DNA from: UBA7672 sp031419455
Lineage (GTDB): Bacteria; Pseudomonadota; Alphaproteobacteria; Caulobacterales; Hyphomonadaceae
DNA: 64,000 nt
Assembly: GCA_031419455.1 (NCBI GenBank)
Contig: JANOKS010000071.1
Span: 1-64,000, forward strand
Reading direction: 5' to 3'
How positions within the stretch are numbered: the first letter of the stretch is position 1; each line of letters opens with the position of its first letter. Position numbers and translations under genes: made by a program. Shown here piece after piece: positions 34,258-41,932 of the stretch. A model generated the notes under the pieces. It saw nothing but the letters and a program-made list of their open reading frames with translations, was not told where the DNA came from and made no database searches.

Positions 34258-36228
34258 ATGGCTGACATCTTCATTTCCTACTCGCGTGAGGACCGGCGTC
34301 GGGTCGATCCGCTGGTCAAAGCGCTGCGCCGGCACGGCTATTCAGTTTGGTGGGACAGGGACCTCGCAGGCGGTAGTCGATATCTCGAGGAGACCGAGGC
34401 TGAGCTGAAGGCCGCCAAGGCCGTGCTCGTCGTCTGGACGAAAACGTCGGTCGCGTCGCACTGGGTGGCAGACGAGGCTGGAGCAGCGCGAGACATGCGA
34501 AAGCTGGTGCCCGTCTCGCTCGACGGGATAATGCCACCGCTTGGTTTCCGCCAATTCCAGGTGATTGATTTCGCGGACTGGAAGCCCGCCAATGCAGCCA
34601 GGCTGGCCGAGCTGACCGCGGCGATCGCGCGACTCGTCTCGCCGCCGGGCGCAGCAAGCTCAACCAATGAGCCGCCGCCCGCACGTCAGCCCACCCGGCG
34701 CCGCACGATGGTGATCGGCGGGCTCGCCGCCGCCTGCGTTGCGATCGCGGCCACCGCCGGCGCCGTTGCTCTCTTTGGCGCCAGGCCGCAGCAGGCAACA
34801 GCATCGAGCTCAAACCAGGTCGCCTTTTTCGGCTTCACCGCCGGCCTCGACGGTCCGCTCGCCACGATCGCGGCAACGGCGAATGATGAGACAGTCACGA
34901 CGCTGACAGCCATGCACCTGTCAACCGTCGCGCCGGGCGAAACGGTCGGCACATCGCCCGTCGAGCGCCTCAACCGTGCGAAAGCCCTCGGTGCTCGTTA
35001 TGCAATAAGCGGCGACATCCAGGCTGATGGCCCTACGATCACCATTTCCGTTCGGCTGGAGCACGTACCGAGCCGCACCGCGTTGTGGTCCGAAACGCTG
35101 AAGGGCAGCGGCGATGAACCGCTCGGCGTCCAGGCCGCAGCGCTGGCGACTGACACGCTTGCTTGCTTCATTGAGCGAGCCGAAGGTCTGTCCGATCGGA
35201 TCGTTGAACTTGGCGCACTGATTGCGCGAGCCTGCCGCGACCTTCGCAGCCCATCGCTCGACACCCTGCCCGTCGCCCGCGAACTGGCGCTGAAGGCGCC
35301 GGGCAGCGCGACCATTAACGGCACACTCGGCCTCACTATCCTGCTGGTGCTTGATGCTGCACCGGAAGCAGCGAAGCCGGGCCTGGTTGCCGAGGCGGAA
35401 TCCGCCACACGGCTTGGCCTCAAACTTGATCCCGGCAACTCTTATTCGAACCTTGCGAACTACCAGCTCAGTGTCGCGAAACGCGAGCCTCTCGTGTCTC
35501 GCGAGCGGGCGTTACTGGCTGGCCTGAAGACCAAACCTTCCGACCCCACGCTCAACAATTTCTACGGTGTCTTCCTTCGCGGCGTAGGCTTGACCGAACA
35601 GGCCTTTCCTCATCTGTCTCTAGCCGTTGCCGGCGATCCGCTGTCGGCGCCCAAGCGCACGGGATACGCCACGGCGCTTGCATTGGCCGGCAGGAAAGCA
35701 GACGCGGAAGAGCAGTTCGGAATTGCCAGCAGACTAGTGTCCGCCAGTACTCCCCTGTGGCATTACCGGATGAGGTCCGCCCTGCTTGGCGACGTCGGCG
35801 ATGTTGCCAGCCTGCTTGCCCATCCACCAGCATCAACGCCGTCGGAGAGCGTTCAGTGTTGGCGAGACATCGCGGCGGGATTGGCGAGCCGTAACAACGC
35901 CTCCCGCTTGCGAGCTGCGAACCGGGCAAGAGCATGCACTGATCGTGGAGCGCTTCCATCGGAGGCCACATATGGGGCGGTTTCGTTGCTCGGCGATGTC
36001 GATTCTGCCCTGGTGCTCGCCGCCAGGCCCGTACAAGGCTCGCTGGTTCAGGCTGGACATTTCACACCGCAGGCCGCTGCAATGCGTGCTGACCCGCGCT
36101 TCCTGTCGCTTGTCGAAAATAACGGCGTGCTTGCGTACTGGAAAGCCACCGGCGCCCGTCCCGATTTTTGCAAGATCGAAGATGTTCTGGTCTGCGCGGC
36201 GCTGCGAGAGGCCGGGACGCAGCGGTGA
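34258..36228 (+). CDS. TIR domain protein with membrane helix, TolB-like and TPR regions
   Basis: A 656-residue protein. Residues 1-135 form a TIR domain: ADIFISYSREDRRRVDPLV, RHGYSVWWDRDLAGGSRYLE, then KAVLVVWTKTSVASHWVADE, with glutamates at the expected NADase position in the YLEETEAEL helix. A single membrane helix follows at about 148-172. Next is a TolB/adenylate-cyclase-associated-like segment (RAKALGARYAISGDIQADGP, then ISVRLEHVPSRTALW). From about residue 330 to the end, tetratricopeptide-like helices continue. Similar TIR-TPR proteins in Caulobacterales are thought to be signalling or defence proteins. Near-identical repeats flank the gene on both sides. Confidence 0.87.
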   Translation: MADIFISYSREDRRRVDPLVKALRRHGYSVWWDRDLAGGSRYLEETEAELKAAKAVLVVWTKTSVASHWVADEAGAARDMRKLVPVSLDGIMPPLGFRQFQVIDFADWKPANAARLAELTAAIARLVSPPGAASSTNEPPPARQPTRRRTMVIGGLAAACVAIAATAGAVALFGARPQQATASSSNQVAFFGFTAGLDGPLATIAATANDETVTTLTAMHLSTVAPGETVGTSPVERLNRAKALGARYAISGDIQADGPTITISVRLEHVPSRTALWSETLKGSGDEPLGVQAAALATDTLACFIERAEGLSDRIVELGALIARACRDLRSPSLDTLPVARELALKAPGSATINGTLGLTILLVLDAAPEAAKPGLVAEAESATRLGLKLDPGNSYSNLANYQLSVAKREPLVSRERALLAGLKTKPSDPTLNNFYGVFLRGVGLTEQAFPHLSLAVAGDPLSAPKRTGYATALALAGRKADAEEQFGIASRLVSASTPLWHYRMRSALLGDVGDVASLLAHPPASTPSESVQCWRDIAAGLASRNNASRLRAANRARACTDRGALPSEATYGAVSLLGDVDSALVLAARPVQGSLVQAGHFTPQAAAMRADPRFLSLVENNGVLAYWKATGARPDFCKIEDVLVCAALREAGTQR

Positions 36229-36246
36229 CCGAAGCCTCAACGCTCG

Positions 36247-36500
36247 GTGAATAACCGCTGTGGGCCATCACTGCCCGCGCAGTGCTATTGTTGCGAATGG
36301 CCGGCTCGCTCAATACCCGTCGCTCTGGGTGACTGGAGCGACCAAGCTGGAAATCGCACAACAGAGTCACTGCGCTCCGGGCTACACGGCTCAATCCCCA
36401 GCCGGTTGTTCATCGCACCTTCTCCTTCTCTTTCGGAGCGGAGACGCGGCGCGTTTTGGCCTCGAACTTTGGTTTGGGCATGAGGCGGAAGCGGGTCTGG
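36247..36500. repeat. dispersed repeat, copy 4 (overlaps intact small gene)
   Basis: The near-identical partner of copy 3 lies directly after the TIR gene. Its right part is the 3' end of the intact minus-strand gene at 36410-36685; its left part is the sequence just downstream of that gene. The repeat unit is therefore 'gene 3' end plus about 160 bases downstream'. Confidence 0.85.
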
Positions 36501-36685
36501 CACCAGGCCCAGCCGACGCCGACGTCGAGCAAGGCGTCGGAGCGGCCACACGGGCAGGCGAATTCCATCACGAAGATGACGCGGTAGGTCTCGCCAGCGA
36601 TGAGGGGGACGGGTTCTCCCGTCACATGGTTCGGCGCTGCATTCACGCAGAGAACCAGATCGCCGGGGCCGACGGCATCGCTCAT
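36410..36685 (-). CDS. small protein of unknown function, parent of the repeat fragments
   Basis: A 91-residue soluble protein. The N-terminal half (VGPGDLVLCVNAAPNHVTG, PVPLIAGETYRVIFVME) resembles small proteins of alphaproteobacteria and their phages, with a barrel-like 'GDLVvCvdd...l.rGrvYrV' pattern. CPCGRSD gives a possible C-x-C metal site, and the tail is lysine-rich (APKEKEKVR). It is convergent with the TIR gene. Its last 26 codons recur as fragments in copies 2 and 3 of the dispersed repeat. The ATG before S-D-A-V is chosen; another ATG lies three codons upstream. The function is unknown. Confidence 0.65.
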   Translation of the reverse strand: MSDAVGPGDLVLCVNAAPNHVTGEPVPLIAGETYRVIFVMEFACPCGRSDALLDVGVGWAWCQTRFRLMPKPKFEAKTRRVSAPKEKEKVR

Positions 36686-36837
36686 GGCTTTCATCCCATA
36701 CGGTGAGCCAGAGGATAGCGTTGAGGCGGGAGGCGGCAAGCTTCTTTGCGCGGCGGTCAGCGGCGGTGATGGTGGCGGAAAGTTCGTGCGTTTGGGATCG
36801 GCTGGTTCTGGCGAGGCAGCCCGCACGCGTTGAGTCA

Positions 36838-37010
36838 TCCGCCTCCTTCGCAGGCAGCCCCCTCCGTCACGCTTCGCGTGCCACCTCCCCCGCACTTCGT
36901 GCGGGGGAGGACTTCGACCTACATCGGGAAGTCCTCCCTCGACTGCGAAGCAGGCGGGGGAGGTGGCCGCGAAGCGGTCGGAGGGGGCTGCTTGCAAAGC
37001 AAGCGGATGT
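36838..37010. repeat. long palindromic REP-like element
   Basis: Outer arms CATCCGC...GCAGGCAGCCCCCTCCG and CGGAGGGGGCTGCTTGC...GCGGATG face each other, with inner CCTCCCCCGC hairpins. It fills half of the 343-base gap 36686-37028. In the rest of the gap only an unsupported coding-like frame was noticed. The same family recurs at 41764-41932 and 45622-45697. Confidence 0.8.
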
Positions 37011-37028
37011 CGCGGGCGATCCTCGGCG

Positions 37029-37436
37029 CTACCGCCCTGCCCGGTTGATGGCGACTTCGTCGAGTTGGGCTTGTTCGCGGGTGGCGCGGTCGGTGGCGGC
37101 GCGGATTTCGGCCTGGTCGAGGAGTTGTTCGAATTTCGATTTCTCGATGTAGGCTTCGGACAGGCGTTGGCGGATTTCTTCCAATGCTTTTTCTTTCGCC
37201 GACATCTGGATCTTGAGTTCGTCGATCTGCCATTTCACGCGCAGGCGGTAGGCGGGCAGCATGGCGGCGAAGGTGGGATCGCGCGCGGCGCCGACGAGTT
37301 CGGCCTGCTCGCGGGCGCGGATGGAATCTTCGCGGGCGCGCAGTTCGGCGACTTCGACGCTGATTTTCGCGGCTTCGACGCCGAGTTCGTCGAGCTTGCG
37401 CTGGGCGACTTTCAGGAGTGTGCCGAGCGATTTCAT
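37029..37436 (-). CDS. fliJ: flagellar export chaperone FliJ
   Basis: A 135-residue protein predicted to be one long coiled coil (LLKVAQRKLDELGVEAAKIS through IRQRLSEAYIEKSKFEQLL), the fold of FliJ, which sits in the FliI hexamer and couples it to the FlhA gate. FliJ is poorly conserved, but the length and the four-base overlap with fliI are characteristic. It ends in an arginine/alanine-rich tail. Confidence 0.83.
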   Translation of the reverse strand: MKSLGTLLKVAQRKLDELGVEAAKISVEVAELRAREDSIRAREQAELVGAARDPTFAAMLPAYRLRVKWQIDELKIQMSAKEKALEEIRQRLSEAYIEKSKFEQLLDQAEIRAATDRATREQAQLDEVAINRAGR

Positions 37437-38800
37437 CTAACGGCTCTCTTTGGAGCTATGGCTGGAAGAGATGCGGGCGGCGACAGGATTGCGCGCAGCT
37501 GGGCGTAGGCCTGTTCAGGGGTCGTGACTTCGTGCACGTCCTGCGAGAGGAAGGCTTCCAGCTGCGGCCAGAGGCGGACGGCTTCATCGACTTCGGCGTC
37601 TGCGCCCTTTGCGTAGGCGCCGATGCGGACGAGTTCTTCCATGTTGGAATAGAGCGCCATCAGGCGGCGCGCGTGGAGGGCGGTGGCCTTCTCATCCGGC
37701 GTCTGGAGCTGGTTCTGCAAGCGCGAGATCGATTTCAGTACATCCACCGCCGGGAAGCGGCCGCGCTCGGCGATCTGGCGCGACAGCGTGATGTGGCCGT
37801 CGAGCGTGCCGCGCACCGCGTCCGAGATTGGTTCGTTGTGATCGTCGCCATCGACCAGCACAGTGAAGAGGCCGGTGATCTGGCCTTGCGGTTCGCCTTC
37901 GGCGACGGTGACGCCTGGCCCTGCCCGCTCGAGCAGTTTCGGCAACTCGGCGAAGACGGAGGGCGTGTAGCCGCGGGTGGTGGGCGGTTCGCCGGCGGCG
38001 AGGCCGATCTCGCGCTGGGCCATGGCGAAGCGGGTGACCGAGTCGAGAAAGCAGACGACCTGTTTGCCCTGGTCGCGGAAATGTTCGGCGACGGCGAGCG
38101 TGAGCCAAGCGGCGCGGCGGCGGCGCGGGGCGGCTTCGTCCGATGTGGCGGTGACGATGACGGATTTTGCGAGACCGTCGGGGCCGAGCGTGTCCTCGAT
38201 GAATTCGCGGACCTCCCTTCCCCGCTCACCAATGAGCCCGATGACGATGACGTCGGCATCGGCGCCGCGGGCGAGCATGGACATGATGGTGGACTTGCCG
38301 ACGCCGGAGCCGGCGAACACGCCGAGGCGCTGGCCGCGGGCGCATGGCGCGAAGACGTCGATGGCTTTCACGCCGAGCGCCATCTTCTGGTCGACGCGGG
38401 CGCGTGACTGGGCGTTGGGGGCGACGGCGCGTACCGGGCGGGACCGGAGGCCGGCGGGCAACGGGCCCTTGCTGTCGAGCGGTTCGGCGAAGGCGTCGAT
38501 CACGCGGCCGAGCCAGCCGTCACATGGACGAACCACATCGAGGCCGGAAACGAAGTGCACCGGCGCGCCGGGGCCGAGGCCATCGAGCTGGTCGCAGGCG
38601 AGGATGATGGCGCGATCGCCATCGAAGCCGACGAGCTCGCCGCGCGGGCCGTTTTCATGACCGAAACGAACGGAGGCGCCGAGGCGCAGGGCCTCGCGCG
38701 GGCCGGCCGCTTCGATGCGCAGGCCTTCGAGCGCGGTGACGCGGCCTTCGTGATTGCGGGGTTCGAGCGACTTGATGTCCCGGATGGCCGCGGCCAGCAT
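37433..38800 (-). CDS. fliI: flagellum-specific ATPase FliI
   Basis: A 455-residue F1-beta-like ATPase of the type III export apparatus that unloads substrates for secretion. Walker A is GSGVGKSTIMSMLAR at about residue 170. VIGLIGERGREVREFIED, VCFLDSVTRFAMAQREIGLA and PPTTRGYTPSVFAELPKLLE are FliI family blocks. The N-terminal beta-barrel is present. It is transcribed away from ctrA across a 247-base control region and overlaps fliJ (ATGA). It lies 8 kb from its partner fliH. Confidence 0.96.
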   Translation of the reverse strand: MLAAAIRDIKSLEPRNHEGRVTALEGLRIEAAGPREALRLGASVRFGHENGPRGELVGFDGDRAIILACDQLDGLGPGAPVHFVSGLDVVRPCDGWLGRVIDAFAEPLDSKGPLPAGLRSRPVRAVAPNAQSRARVDQKMALGVKAIDVFAPCARGQRLGVFAGSGVGKSTIMSMLARGADADVIVIGLIGERGREVREFIEDTLGPDGLAKSVIVTATSDEAAPRRRRAAWLTLAVAEHFRDQGKQVVCFLDSVTRFAMAQREIGLAAGEPPTTRGYTPSVFAELPKLLERAGPGVTVAEGEPQGQITGLFTVLVDGDDHNEPISDAVRGTLDGHITLSRQIAERGRFPAVDVLKSISRLQNQLQTPDEKATALHARRLMALYSNMEELVRIGAYAKGADAEVDEAVRLWPQLEAFLSQDVHEVTTPEQAYAQLRAILSPPASLPAIAPKRAVR

Positions 38801-38857
38801 GTTTTGACGCCTGACGTTAATTCCGGGCGGAAGCCTTCGGAAATGTCATCTGGCGCC

Positions 38858-39036
38858 GAATCCGGTTTCGGACCCGTTAACCACAAAAAACCCTGCCGAT
38901 TCGTTCTTTTCCGACTCTTTCATCACAATGGAATCACGGTAACGTTCATGAATCTGCCCAGCCGGGCGGTAGGTACTCATTAACCTTTCACCGCCCTAAT
39001 GCGATGGTTAAGACCGCCGCAAGGCAACCGCGATTC
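38858..39036. promoter_or_regulatory. cluster of GANTC (CcrM) sites in ctrA/fliI control region
   Basis: Five GANTC sites lie within 180 bases: 38858-38862, 38898-38902, 38913-38917, 38931-38935 and 39032-39036. About one per 256 bases is expected by chance. TTAA half-sites at 38818, 38877, 38981 and 39008 suggest CtrA contacts, although no full TTAA-N7-TTAA is present. In Caulobacter, ctrA is regulated by CcrM methylation with GcrA and by CtrA itself, so both signals fit. Confidence 0.65.
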
Positions 39037-39047
39037 TGGAGAATGAC

Positions 39048-39761
39048 ATGCGGGTCCTTCTGATTGACGACGACGAACAGCTGACGCGCAGCATCGAACT
39101 GATGCTGAAAGGCGCGGGGTTCAACGTCTTCACGACCGACCTCGGGGAAGACGGCGTCGACCTCGGCAAGGTGTATGAGTACGACCTCATCATCCTGGAT
39201 CTCGGCCTGCCCGACATCTCTGGCTATGAAGTTCTGAAGCAGCTTCGCATGTCGCGTGTGAACACGCCTGTGCTGATCCTGTCGGCGAACCCCGATATCG
39301 AAGCGAAGGTGAAGACGCTCGGCTACGGCGCCGACGACTATCTCACCAAGCCATTCAACAAGGACGAGCTGATCGCCCGCATCACGGCGATCGTGCGCCA
39401 CTCGAAAGGCCACGCCGAGAGCGTGATCCGCACCGGCGACATCCTCGTGAACCTGGACGCCAAGACCGTCGAAGTGAACAGCAACCGCGTTCACCTCACC
39501 GGCAAGGAATACCAGATGTTCGAGCTGCTGTCCCTGCGCAAGGGGACGACGCTCACCAAGGAAATGTTCCTCAACCACCTCTATGGCGGGATGGACGAAC
39601 CGGAACTGAAGATCATCGACGTGTTCATCTGCAAGCTTCGCAAGAAGCTGGCGCAGGCGACGGGCGGCAATCATTTCATCGAAACTGTCTGGGGGCGCGG
39701 CTACGTGCTGCGTGATCCGGATCCCCGCGCGGTAGCGGCCGTGGCTGACAAAGCCGCTTAA
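39048..39761 (+). CDS. ctrA: cell-cycle master response regulator CtrA
   Basis: A 237-residue OmpR-type response regulator that controls flagellar, division and replication genes. The receiver has the acidic triad in LLIDDDEQ and phospho-acceptor Asp51 in IILDLGLPD. NTPVLILSANPDIEAKVKTL and DDYLTKPFNKDELIARI follow. The DNA-binding half is almost invariant in the family: HLTGKEYQMFELLSLRKGTT, MFLNHLYGGMDEPELKIIDV, VWGRGYVLRDP. The C-terminal Ala-Ala could act as a ClpXP degradation signal, as in Caulobacter. It diverges from fliI-fliJ and is followed by a strong terminator. Confidence 0.98.
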   Translation: MRVLLIDDDEQLTRSIELMLKGAGFNVFTTDLGEDGVDLGKVYEYDLIILDLGLPDISGYEVLKQLRMSRVNTPVLILSANPDIEAKVKTLGYGADDYLTKPFNKDELIARITAIVRHSKGHAESVIRTGDILVNLDAKTVEVNSNRVHLTGKEYQMFELLSLRKGTTLTKEMFLNHLYGGMDEPELKIIDVFICKLRKKLAQATGGNHFIETVWGRGYVLRDPDPRAVAAVADKAA

Positions 39762-39796
39762 GCTCCGCCAAACCCGGGCTGACCAACATGAGAGAG

Positions 39797-39828
39797 GGCG
39801 GGCCGCGAGGTCCGCCTTTTCGTCTTTT
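39797..39828 (+). terminator. intrinsic terminator after ctrA
   Basis: GGCGGGCC (39797-39804), loop GCGA, GGTCCGCC (39809-39816) form an eight-base stem with one G-T pair, followed by TTTTCGTCTTTT. Confidence 0.85.
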
Positions 39829-39833
39829 GGGGG

Positions 39834-40274
39834 TTAGAGGTCTGGCGCGGCGCGCGCCTTGCGTGAGGGCGCGAGGCTGGACGAGCTTCCGACCTTGCGC
39901 ATCTTCGCCTCTCGCTTTTCCAAGTGTGCGATCAGCAGGCGCAGGTTTTTCGTGTTCGACTTGAACGCCACGTCGAAGATGTCGCCCACGATCGGCAGCG
40001 CGCCGACGCCGACATCGACGCCCCAGTTGGTGTACATGCGCGCGAGCGTGAATTTCGAGACGCCGTGGCGTTTGGCTTCCTGAATGAGGTAGAGGCCGAG
40101 GGCGCCGCTGATCAGGTCGCCCACCACCGGCACGAGGCCGATGATGCTGTCGAGGCCGAAGCGGATGCCGGCGATCTCGAACTGGCGGTCGAGGAGTTGT
40201 TCGAGCTTGCGGAGGCGTTCGAGTGACTCGAAGGCGCCGGGGTATGGCTCGACGGTGGCGTGGGGCGTTTCCAT
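39834..40274 (-). CDS. DUF4112 family membrane protein
   Basis: A 146-residue protein with two conserved hydrophobic hairpins: FGLDSIIGLVPVVGDLISGA with LGLYLIQEAKRHG, and NWGVDVGVGALPIVGDIFDV with AFKSNTKNLRLL. This doubled 'G-vPvvGDi-D' pattern defines DUF4112, a small membrane protein family of unknown function. The C-terminal tail is basic. In-frame sequence upstream to 40838 is repeat DNA and antisense to the next gene, so the ATG at 40274 before E-T-P-H-A is used. It is convergent with ctrA. Confidence 0.88.
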   Translation of the reverse strand: METPHATVEPYPGAFESLERLRKLEQLLDRQFEIAGIRFGLDSIIGLVPVVGDLISGALGLYLIQEAKRHGVSKFTLARMYTNWGVDVGVGALPIVGDIFDVAFKSNTKNLRLLIAHLEKREAKMRKVGSSSSLAPSRKARAAPDL

Positions 40275-40317
40275 CGCACGCACTACGCGGGGCGGGGGGA
40301 AAGGTTCAATACGGGGC

Positions 40318-40470
40318 GCCGCGTTCGTCCTTCCCTGCGCGAAGCGCGGGGGAGGTGGCGCGCAGCGACGGAGGGGGAGTCGGTGTGGGGACTCTCTCTG
40401 GCGGCCCCCTTGCCGCTTCCCCCATCCGACCCTTCGGGCCACCTTCCCCGTGAACGGGGAAGGACGGCCT
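40318..40470. repeat. palindromic REP-like element (GTCCTTCCC family)
   Basis: It begins GTCCTTCCCTGCGCGAAGCGC and ends in the complementary GGGGAAGGAC, with inner GGCGGCCCCCTTGCCGC symmetry. The same layout and much of the sequence recur at 44476-44660 and, shortened, at 52391-52545. It occupies most of the gap upstream of the DUF4112 gene. Confidence 0.8.
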
Positions 40471-41671
40471 ACTTCCAAGCCGCCGACTGCTTCCGCGCGA
40501 TGCGGATGAGGTCGCCCATGGAGTGGTCGACGTCGATGAGGTGGAGGCCCCAGTTCAGGTCGGGGCCGGTGGCGCGCATGATTTCGCCAGCGAGTTCGTC
40601 GGTGCGGGCGTCGGCGGGATCGGGTGTGACGGTCATTTCGAGATAGCTGTAGTCGCCCTTCTGCACGCACTTCGTGGAGATCAGGCCGGGGACTTTGACG
40701 AAGGGCGTCGCGATGCTCGGCGCCGGATTGGCCCAGGCGGGCTGGTTGGGACCGGCCGAGCCGTTGAGGAAGCCTTTCGTCAGAAAATAGTTGTCGGGGA
40801 CGCCCTGCCCGCTCGCGAGGTTCGCCGGGTTGTTGCACGCGGCGACGTTGCCGCCACCGGCTTTGCCGAAGCGCGCGGTGTCTGGCGGCGGCAGCGTGTT
40901 GCGGAAGGAGACATAGTTGATCACGCAGCCGGTCTGGTCTTCGGCGCGGCAGAGCGGGATCTGCTTCAGCGTGCCGCCCGTGTCCTTGCCCGGCGGGACC
41001 ATGACGCTCGACCCGAGCAGCATGGCGGAGACGAACTGCTTCTGCGCGGGCTTGCCTTCGATCTCGTTGGCGATGAGGCGCGCGAGGACGCCGGCGCCCT
41101 GGGAGTGGCCGATGAGGATCACGCCGCGGCCGTTGTTCTCGTTGGCCATGTACCAGTTCCAGGCGTCGAGCACGTCGTTGTAGCCGCCAACGCCGGCGGG
41201 GAGGCGCGCGCCTTCAGGCTGCGGGCCGCCGCTGGCGATGCGCAGCGCGGTGAGCGTGGTCTGGCGATAGACCGGCGCGAACTGGCGGCAGACGGCGCCG
41301 AAGCGGGCGAACTGCAGCTTGATGTCGTCGATCTCCATCTTGTCGACGGTCCAGTCGGACGCCCAGGTCTTGTCGTCGGAGACGGTGGGGTAGACGAAGA
41401 AGCAATCGACCTTCGGGTTCGACGCGGCGGCGAATTTCTCGATGGAGGTCTTGCCGTCCTTGGCGATGATGGTGGCGTCGAGATTGATCCTGCACTTGTC
41501 GTCGGCGAGGCCGGGACGGCAGAGCCAGAGCGACGGGTTGGCGAAATCGGCGTGCGCGATGTCGACTGCGGGCAAGGGCTGGGGCGCGAGTGTCGGGACG
41601 GGCGGCGGGGCGCTGGTGCAGCCGAACAGGGCGGCGGCCATGGCTGTGACTGCGAGTGTTGCGCGCATCAT
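40469..41671 (-). CDS. lipoprotein alpha/beta hydrolase, DUF3089 family
   Basis: A 400-residue exported hydrolase. The signal peptide MMRATLAVTAMAAALFGC carries a lipobox with Cys18. The DUF3089 core is recognisable: VDCFFVYPTVSDDKTWASDW, then QFAPVYRQTTLTAL, NNGRGVILIGHSQGAGVLAR with the G-H-S-Q-G nucleophile elbow, and a C-terminal LHLIDVDHSMGDL with the histidine. Substrate unknown; an esterase or lipase is likely. GGGAG lies just upstream of the paired ATG-ATG start. The stop touches the flanking REP element. Confidence 0.88.
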   Translation of the reverse strand: MMRATLAVTAMAAALFGCTSAPPPVPTLAPQPLPAVDIAHADFANPSLWLCRPGLADDKCRINLDATIIAKDGKTSIEKFAAASNPKVDCFFVYPTVSDDKTWASDWTVDKMEIDDIKLQFARFGAVCRQFAPVYRQTTLTALRIASGGPQPEGARLPAGVGGYNDVLDAWNWYMANENNGRGVILIGHSQGAGVLARLIANEIEGKPAQKQFVSAMLLGSSVMVPPGKDTGGTLKQIPLCRAEDQTGCVINYVSFRNTLPPPDTARFGKAGGGNVAACNNPANLASGQGVPDNYFLTKGFLNGSAGPNQPAWANPAPSIATPFVKVPGLISTKCVQKGDYSYLEMTVTPDPADARTDELAGEIMRATGPDLNWGLHLIDVDHSMGDLIRIARKQSAAWK

Positions 41672-41763
41672 GTCTCTCCCGGGTTGCGGATCAGCGTCCG
41701 CTTGAGCGGCAGGTAAGGCGGAAGCGGGTCGCCGGGCAAGTGGCGGGGGATCACGCTTGGGAG

Positions 41764-41932
41764 ACAAGTCCTCCCTCGCGCGCAGCGCGGGGGAGGTGTC
41801 CGCGAAGCGGACGGAGGGGGCTGTCTCAGCGTGGGGACTCCAAGAATCCCTCTGCTGAAACAGCCCCCTCCGTCTCGCGCGTGAAGAACGCGCGATCCAC
41901 CTCCCCCGGCCTCCGGCCGGATGGAGGACTAA
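41764..41932. repeat. long palindromic REP-like element
   Basis: Arms AAGTCCTCCCTCGCG...CGGAGGGGGCTGT and ACAGCCCCCTCCGTC...GGAGGAC are complementary around a GGGGACTCCAAGAATCCC centre, with small internal hairpins. It fills the gap between the DUF3089 gene and the lipase gene and overlaps the last bases of the latter. Confidence 0.85.

Noticed and set aside
31373..36500. Integron attC sites in the repeat copies
   Set aside because: Copy 1 contains GTTGGGC, which fits the GTTRRRY core, but copies 2-4 read CTTGGGC or TTTGGGC. No matching R'' box or convincing imperfect palindrome was found, and no integrase is in the window.
36678..36785. Coding-like minus-strand stretch beginning ELSATITAADRR, about 36 residues, just upstream of the small gene
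   Set aside because: The amino-acid pattern looks protein-like, but the frame has no ATG, GTG or TTG start nearby, runs on out of frame through the next gene, and could be a frameshifted remnant. Not supportable as a gene.
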